Shown here in pieces: positions 5,538-8,113 of a stretch of 8,113 nt of DNA. This DNA comes from an uncultured Oscillospiraceae bacterium (GTDB lineage Bacteria; Bacillota; Clostridia; Oscillospirales; Oscillospiraceae): contig CAJTYK010000072.1 in NCBI GenBank assembly GCA_910584285.1, positions 1 to 8,113 of the forward strand, read 5' to 3'. The translations under genes were made by a program, and so were the position numbers. Numbering within the stretch: the first letter of the stretch is position 1; every line of letters starts with the position of its first letter. The notes under the pieces are model-generated. The model did not search any database. It was not told the origin of the DNA and worked only from the letters and a program-made list of their open reading frames with translations.

Positions 5538-6752
5538 TTATCCCATCGTCTGGCCCATCTCCGGCCCCTGCTCGGGCCAGGGGGTGCTGAGGCGGCGCAC
5601 ATCGTCGCCGCAAGCTCCACATCCCTCGCTTCGGCCTGTGTCCAAAGCTCGCTCATTCCGCTGCGGCTCCTCTCCCCAGCGAAACCGCTTCGCTGGGTTT
5701 CGCCGGGGGCCCCGACTGCTGGTTTCCCGCACGCCGTCCGCTTCCATCTCAGACCGTCCCAGGGTGTCGAAATCGGTGAAACCGTCCAACATATCCAGGA
5801 TCTCATCATCCGCACCAGCCTTGCGCAGGGCCTCCCGGCCATATTCCCTCTCGCTGTCCTCCACCAGTTCATAATCGTCAAGATACATTGCGGTGAGGTT
5901 GGCATCAGAGAAGGAGTTGGGCTGCTCTGCCTCCAAGACCGCGCCGAATACCCTCAGCTCCTGTGCCGTCATCTCCTGGACGCATTTGGCCAAGATATGG
6001 GCGTCTTGCAGCGTAATGGAATCCATATCAAGCAGATGCGCCCATGGATAGTCGATTTCCACATCCCTAATGGCGGCGCTGTCCAGATCATCCAGCCGCA
6101 GCGCCCTTTTTGCCTGCTCCAGATCGTCATCTGTGGCAGGCAGGTTCAGGCGATGGGTGCTGGCGGGGGAGGCCAGGGTGAGGACGAAATTGGGCTGTTT
6201 TGCTGCTTCCTGCGTCTGGATGACCTCCCTTCGTTTCACATAGCCGCTGGGCGTGTACGCCCCGCCGTGGTCGGAGTAGTATCCCGCGCCGATCCCGGCG
6301 TAGTCCAGGTAGGGCCACACCTCCTTGGGAAAATCCACCCCCGCTTTCCCGTGTTCTACCAGCCAGCCGCCCAGCTCCTTATCTGTGGTGACGCCCTCAA
6401 TGAACTCGTATTGGCCCAGGTTGGAGGCAACGCGGAGGACATCGTCTAACCCGTTGATGCTCTCCGCTCGGAGGGCCCCGGCAAAAACCTTCTGTGCTTC
6501 CAGCTCCATGGTATCCACCAGCCCAGCCAGCCGGTTCAGCTTTTTGACGCCGTCCTCGCTGTACAGGTCATCGCGGCTGATATAGCTGGTGAGGGCTTCG
6601 GCAGGGCCTTCGCCGCCGACAATATACGCTGGGGCCCAGCCGCCGAATTCCTCCAGCCCGATCATGGCGTATCTGACCTTGGCCGCGTCCGCGGGGAAGC
6701 TGATGTGCTCCACCTCATTGCTGGACGGGCTTTTTGACACGTGTAGGATCAT
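5538..6752 (-). CDS. ArdA-like antirestriction protein with C-terminal insertion (gene B)
   Basis: A 404-residue protein with two ArdA-like modules. Module 1 (about 125-200) has VASNLGQYEFIEGV, KELGGWLVEHG, then LDYAGIGAGYYSDHGGAYTPSGYV. Module 2 (about 265-345) has FSDANLTAMYLDDYELVED, REYGREALRKAG, then FTDFDTLGRSEMEADGVRET. ArdA proteins mimic DNA and block type I restriction enzymes. The start ATG overlaps the TAA of gene A by one base (TAATG). After about residue 345 the sequence abruptly becomes Arg/Gly-rich, with a Cys-Gly-x-Cys, for about 38 residues, then resumes with DVRRLSTPWPEQGPEMGQTMG, a normal tail. The foreign stretch matches a palindromic GC-rich DNA block (see the repeat entry). 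It keeps the frame but breaks the end of module 2, where a Gly-Tyr-Val-like strand would be expected. Confidence 0.82.
   Translation of the reverse strand: MILHVSKSPSSNEVEHISFPADAAKVRYAMIGLEEFGGWAPAYIVGGEGPAEALTSYISRDDLYSEDGVKKLNRLAGLVDTMELEAQKVFAGALRAESINGLDDVLRVASNLGQYEFIEGVTTDKELGGWLVEHGKAGVDFPKEVWPYLDYAGIGAGYYSDHGGAYTPSGYVKRREVIQTQEAAKQPNFVLTLASPASTHRLNLPATDDDLEQAKRALRLDDLDSAAIRDVEIDYPWAHLLDMDSITLQDAHILAKCVQEMTAQELRVFGAVLEAEQPNSFSDANLTAMYLDDYELVEDSEREYGREALRKAGADDEILDMLDGFTDFDTLGRSEMEADGVRETSSRGPRRNPAKRFRWGEEPQRNERALDTGRSEGCGACGDDVRRLSTPWPEQGPEMGQTMG
5604..5718. repeat. Palindromic GC-rich insertion inside gene B
   Basis: A block of about 113-115 bases interrupts the ArdA coding pattern of gene B in frame. 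It contains a perfect 9-bp hairpin (5675-5683 with 5689-5697, CCCAGCGAA / TTCGCTGGG) and an overlapping alternative 8-bp pairing (5679-5686 with 5696-5703, GCGAAACC / GGTTTCGC). The ends carry only a short inverted match (GTCG at 5604, CGAC at 5713). I have an impression of having seen very similar blocks dispersed in gut Clostridia genomes, but cannot confirm it here. The boundaries are approximate. It would be a small non-autonomous repeat rather than an insertion sequence, as it has no transposase. Confidence 0.6.
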
Positions 6753-7831
6753 TATGCCATACCCCCCATTTCTTGCTCCCGCTGGTGCTGCTCTGCGGGA
6801 TCCTCCATCATCAGCTCCTCCAGTGTCAGGCTGCCGTGGTAGGCCACATACCCCAGATCGGTCACCGCACAGTCCGCTTCCGGCCTGTCCAGTTTCGGCA
6901 CGAAGTCGAACTGCTCCAGGTTTTCCGCCAGCTGGCGCACCTCGCTGGCGTATTCAGCCCGGGTCATAAGCACCACTGCCTCCAGCTTCTTCCGCTCCTC
7001 CGCACTCAGCGGTTCGACAGCCCGGCACAGCGCGTTGAGGTCATCCAGGCCGTCGCGGGTGGGGCTGACCATGTTGGACACCTGCGGGGGCAGCTCATCC
7101 ATAGCAATCTCCATCCGAAAGCCCTCCGAACCGCTCCCCGCCCGCATCAGAGTCCTCTGGATTTGCCGATCCGAAGATGGAAGATAGAGATACCCGATGG
7201 CCTCACCATCCTCCCCGGACTTGATCTCGATCATCAGCTCGGGCATTTGGTAGAGGTATGCCGGAAAGTGCCGCCCATCGTAAAGCTGCTCCAGCTTCAT
7301 GCCGTTGTCATACACTACGCCATAGGGTGTGACCACCCCGGCGCCGCTCTGGATCAGGTCGAGGGCTACCGCTTGGCCATCCACTTTGTCGAACTCCTCC
7401 ATCGGCATAGAACCGCCATTGACGGTCAGAGCGTGGCCTTTGCCCGTCTGCTCCAGGTTAGAGAAATCAGTGATCACTGTGGCCTGCTGACAACAGAACG
7501 TCAGGTTAATAAAGTCCTTGATGTCGGACAGGCTCAGCTTGGAGGCCAGGGCTTCAAACTTTTCATCCTCACCTTTGGAAAAGCTGTCCAGCCGCTTAGC
7601 CAGGTAGTCCAGCTCGTCCGCATTGACGCTCTGGGCCACCAGCCGGTTGAGGATGGGGTACGTGCTGTCCACCTCGTCCACCCGGCAGTCCTGGGCGGTG
7701 GGGGAGCCGATGCCCATGTCCTCCAGCAAAGCGATGGTGTGGTCGTACTCGCTGTCGGGGATGGGAAAGGGGATAGTGGCCTGACCCAATTCGGGTTCGG
7801 CTTGGTTGCTGATAATTGCCTTGAAAATCAT
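6752..7831 (-). CDS. ArdA-like antirestriction protein, second module shortened (gene A)
   Basis: A 359-residue acidic protein, first main gene of the run. The N-terminus (IFKAIISNQAEPELGQATIPFPIP) and YDHTIALLEDMGIG precede module 1 (about 100-190), with INLTFCCQQATVITDFSNLE, GKGHAL, then GAGVVTPYGVVYDNG. A beta-rich middle (YDGRHFPAY, AIGYLYLPSSDRQIQR) leads to module 2 (about 300-340), which begins RQLAENLEQFDFVP and reaches DLGYVAYHGSLTLEELM after only about 17 residues. ArdA proteins inhibit type I restriction enzymes by DNA mimicry. The ATG at 7831 is preferred over the GTG at 7840: AAAAGGA at about 7843-7849 is spaced well for the ATG and almost touches the GTG. An intrinsic terminator ends about 20 bases upstream of the ATG. 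The tail is EMGGMA. Confidence 0.82.
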   Translation of the reverse strand: MIFKAIISNQAEPELGQATIPFPIPDSEYDHTIALLEDMGIGSPTAQDCRVDEVDSTYPILNRLVAQSVNADELDYLAKRLDSFSKGEDEKFEALASKLSLSDIKDFINLTFCCQQATVITDFSNLEQTGKGHALTVNGGSMPMEEFDKVDGQAVALDLIQSGAGVVTPYGVVYDNGMKLEQLYDGRHFPAYLYQMPELMIEIKSGEDGEAIGYLYLPSSDRQIQRTLMRAGSGSEGFRMEIAMDELPPQVSNMVSPTRDGLDDLNALCRAVEPLSAEERKKLEAVVLMTRAEYASEVRQLAENLEQFDFVPKLDRPEADCAVTDLGYVAYHGSLTLEELMMEDPAEQHQREQEMGGMA

Positions 7832-7851
7832 GCTCGACACATCCTTTTCGA

Positions 7852-7895
7852 GAAAATAAAAAGGCCGTGATCTTTCAGTGAAAAATCACGGCCTT
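7852..7895 (-). terminator. Intrinsic terminator just before gene A
   Basis: On the minus strand AAGGCCGTGAT (7895-7885) pairs perfectly with ATCACGGCCTT (7871-7861), an 11-bp stem with a 13-base loop, followed by TTTATTTT (7860-7853). It would stop transcription from the upstream gene. It ends about 20 bases before the start codon of gene A, leaving no room for a promoter in between, so gene A must be transcribed through it or from a promoter overlapping it. Confidence 0.85.
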
Positions 7896-7931
7896 GCGAG
7901 GGGTTCAGTTATTGATTTGTGGTGCAAAGTT

Positions 7932-7964
7932 TAGCGCCCTTTTTCCCGCTCAAAAAGGGCGCTA
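7932..7964. repeat. Perfect 13-bp inverted repeat in the leader
   Basis: TAGCGCCCTTTTT (7932-7944) and AAAAAGGGCGCTA (7952-7964) are exact inverted copies with a 7-base loop. No T-tract directly follows on the minus strand, so it is not a standard terminator for the minus strand. A third copy of one arm lies at 8028-8045. Confidence 0.8.
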
Positions 7965-7982
7965 CTCTAAAACGATACATTT

Positions 7983-8111
7983 TTAAGAAAATAAATCCTT
8001 GCCTGATATTTGAGTTACAGTCCGATTGAGTACAGCGCCCTTTTTGGTGCCCTTGGTGTGCGGGTTCAAATACCGCCAGACGCTCAAAATGGCTTGTTGG
8101 CATCTGTCGTT
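7983..8111 (-). CDS. Possible C-terminal end of an upstream gene, partial
   Basis: An open frame enters from the right edge and runs 42 codons to a TAA at 7983. The product contains AILSVWRYLNPHTKGTKKGA and ends TQISGKDLFS. The first half has GC-rich third positions like the other genes; the last part is more AT-rich. No family is recognised. Another frame covering 8103-7909 is open as well but runs through the hairpin region, ends close to the terminator and has a less protein-like composition. The hairpins downstream fit the end of a gene here. Confidence 0.4.
   Translation of the reverse strand, partial: NDRCQQAILSVWRYLNPHTKGTKKGAVLNRTVTQISGKDLFS
8028..8045. repeat. Third copy of the leader hairpin arm
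   Basis: GAGTACAGCGCCCTTTTT repeats the AGCGCCCTTTTT arm of the hairpin at 7932-7964. On the minus strand this copy can pair with the segment read from 7967 to 7952, including the flanking ACTC/GAGT, with only a 2-base bulge. It falls inside the possible partial gene at the right edge. Confidence 0.65.
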
Positions 8112-8113
8112 CG

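Noticed and set aside
5471..5905. Upstream extension of gene C, including an open stretch reading MSELWTQAEARDVELAA
   Set aside because: The extension overlaps gene B in another frame and its first part is Trp/Arg/Ser-rich shadow sequence. The LPD28-like sequence and the ribosome site both begin at 5470. The MSELW stretch is the inserted repeat read in another frame.
5418..6449. Plus-strand open frame of 343 codons opposite gene B
   Set aside because: Antisense shadow of gene B; it also runs through the palindromic insertion and has no ribosome site or domain.
6734..7870. Plus-strand open frame of 378 codons opposite gene A
   Set aside because: It mirrors gene A almost exactly, has a composition typical of antisense frames (His/Leu/Gln/Val-rich) and no recognisable family; gene A has clear ArdA motifs and a ribosome site.
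8057..8077. tRNA T-arm-like sequence (GCGGGTTCAAATACCGC) on the plus strand
   Set aside because: One closing pair is mismatched, and no matching acceptor, D-arm or anticodon arm is found upstream, so there is no cloverleaf. An attachment site in a tRNA end cannot be supported.
1..8113. CRISPR array, insertion sequence or integrase/attachment site
   Set aside because: No regularly spaced direct repeats, transposase or recombinase motifs, or paired att-like repeats were seen in the window.

Overview
The window is a dense stretch of GC-rich bacterial DNA in which every convincing gene lies on the minus strand, so the genes read from high to low coordinates. Strong AGGAGG-type ribosome binding sites, TTG/GTG starts, high GC and the protein families point to a high-GC Firmicute of the gut Clostridia/Oscillospiraceae type (inference). 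The gene content (several ArdA-like antirestriction proteins, an LPD28-type protein, a DUF4314 protein and small accessory proteins) is what is seen in the anti-defence/accessory block of integrative conjugative elements of such bacteria. No integrase, relaxase, mating-pair gene or attachment site is visible here, so the element itself is inferred.

Layout in transcription order. The right edge (8111-7983) holds what may be the C-terminal end of an upstream gene. A leader of about 150 bases follows, with a perfect 13-bp hairpin, a third copy of its arm upstream, and an intrinsic terminator that ends about 20 bases before the first main gene. Then come gene A (ArdA-like, 7831-6752), gene B (ArdA-like, 6752-5538, carrying an apparent in-frame GC-rich insertion near its end), gene C (LPD28-like, 5470-4670), gene D (unrecognised, 4639-3914), gene E (unrecognised, acidic and helical, 3921-3373) and a 74-residue cysteine-motif protein (3376-3152). 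Next is a 46-codon basic small ORF (3093-2953) that contains a terminator-like hairpin and overlaps or abuts gene F (DUF4314, 2947-2177). Genes G (ArdA-like, 2184-1084) and H (ArdA-like, 1087-44) follow, and a hairpin at 1-34 may end the unit.

Most genes touch or overlap. Three of them (E, G, H) start with TTG inside the upstream gene. At D/E and F/G the overlap is the same 8-base arrangement, and the Gln-Gly-Gly codons ending the upstream protein double as the ribosome binding site of the next gene. This implies stoichiometric, translationally coupled expression.

The most interesting points are: four different two-module ArdA-like proteins in one island; a shared Gly/Pro/Met-rich C-terminal tail on eight otherwise unrelated proteins; the small palindromic insertion in gene B; an apparently shortened second ArdA module in gene A; and two places where a terminator sits in a leader or inside a small ORF. 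A working model (inference) is a conjugative-element anti-restriction module expressed as one coupled unit, possibly with a common C-terminal signal.
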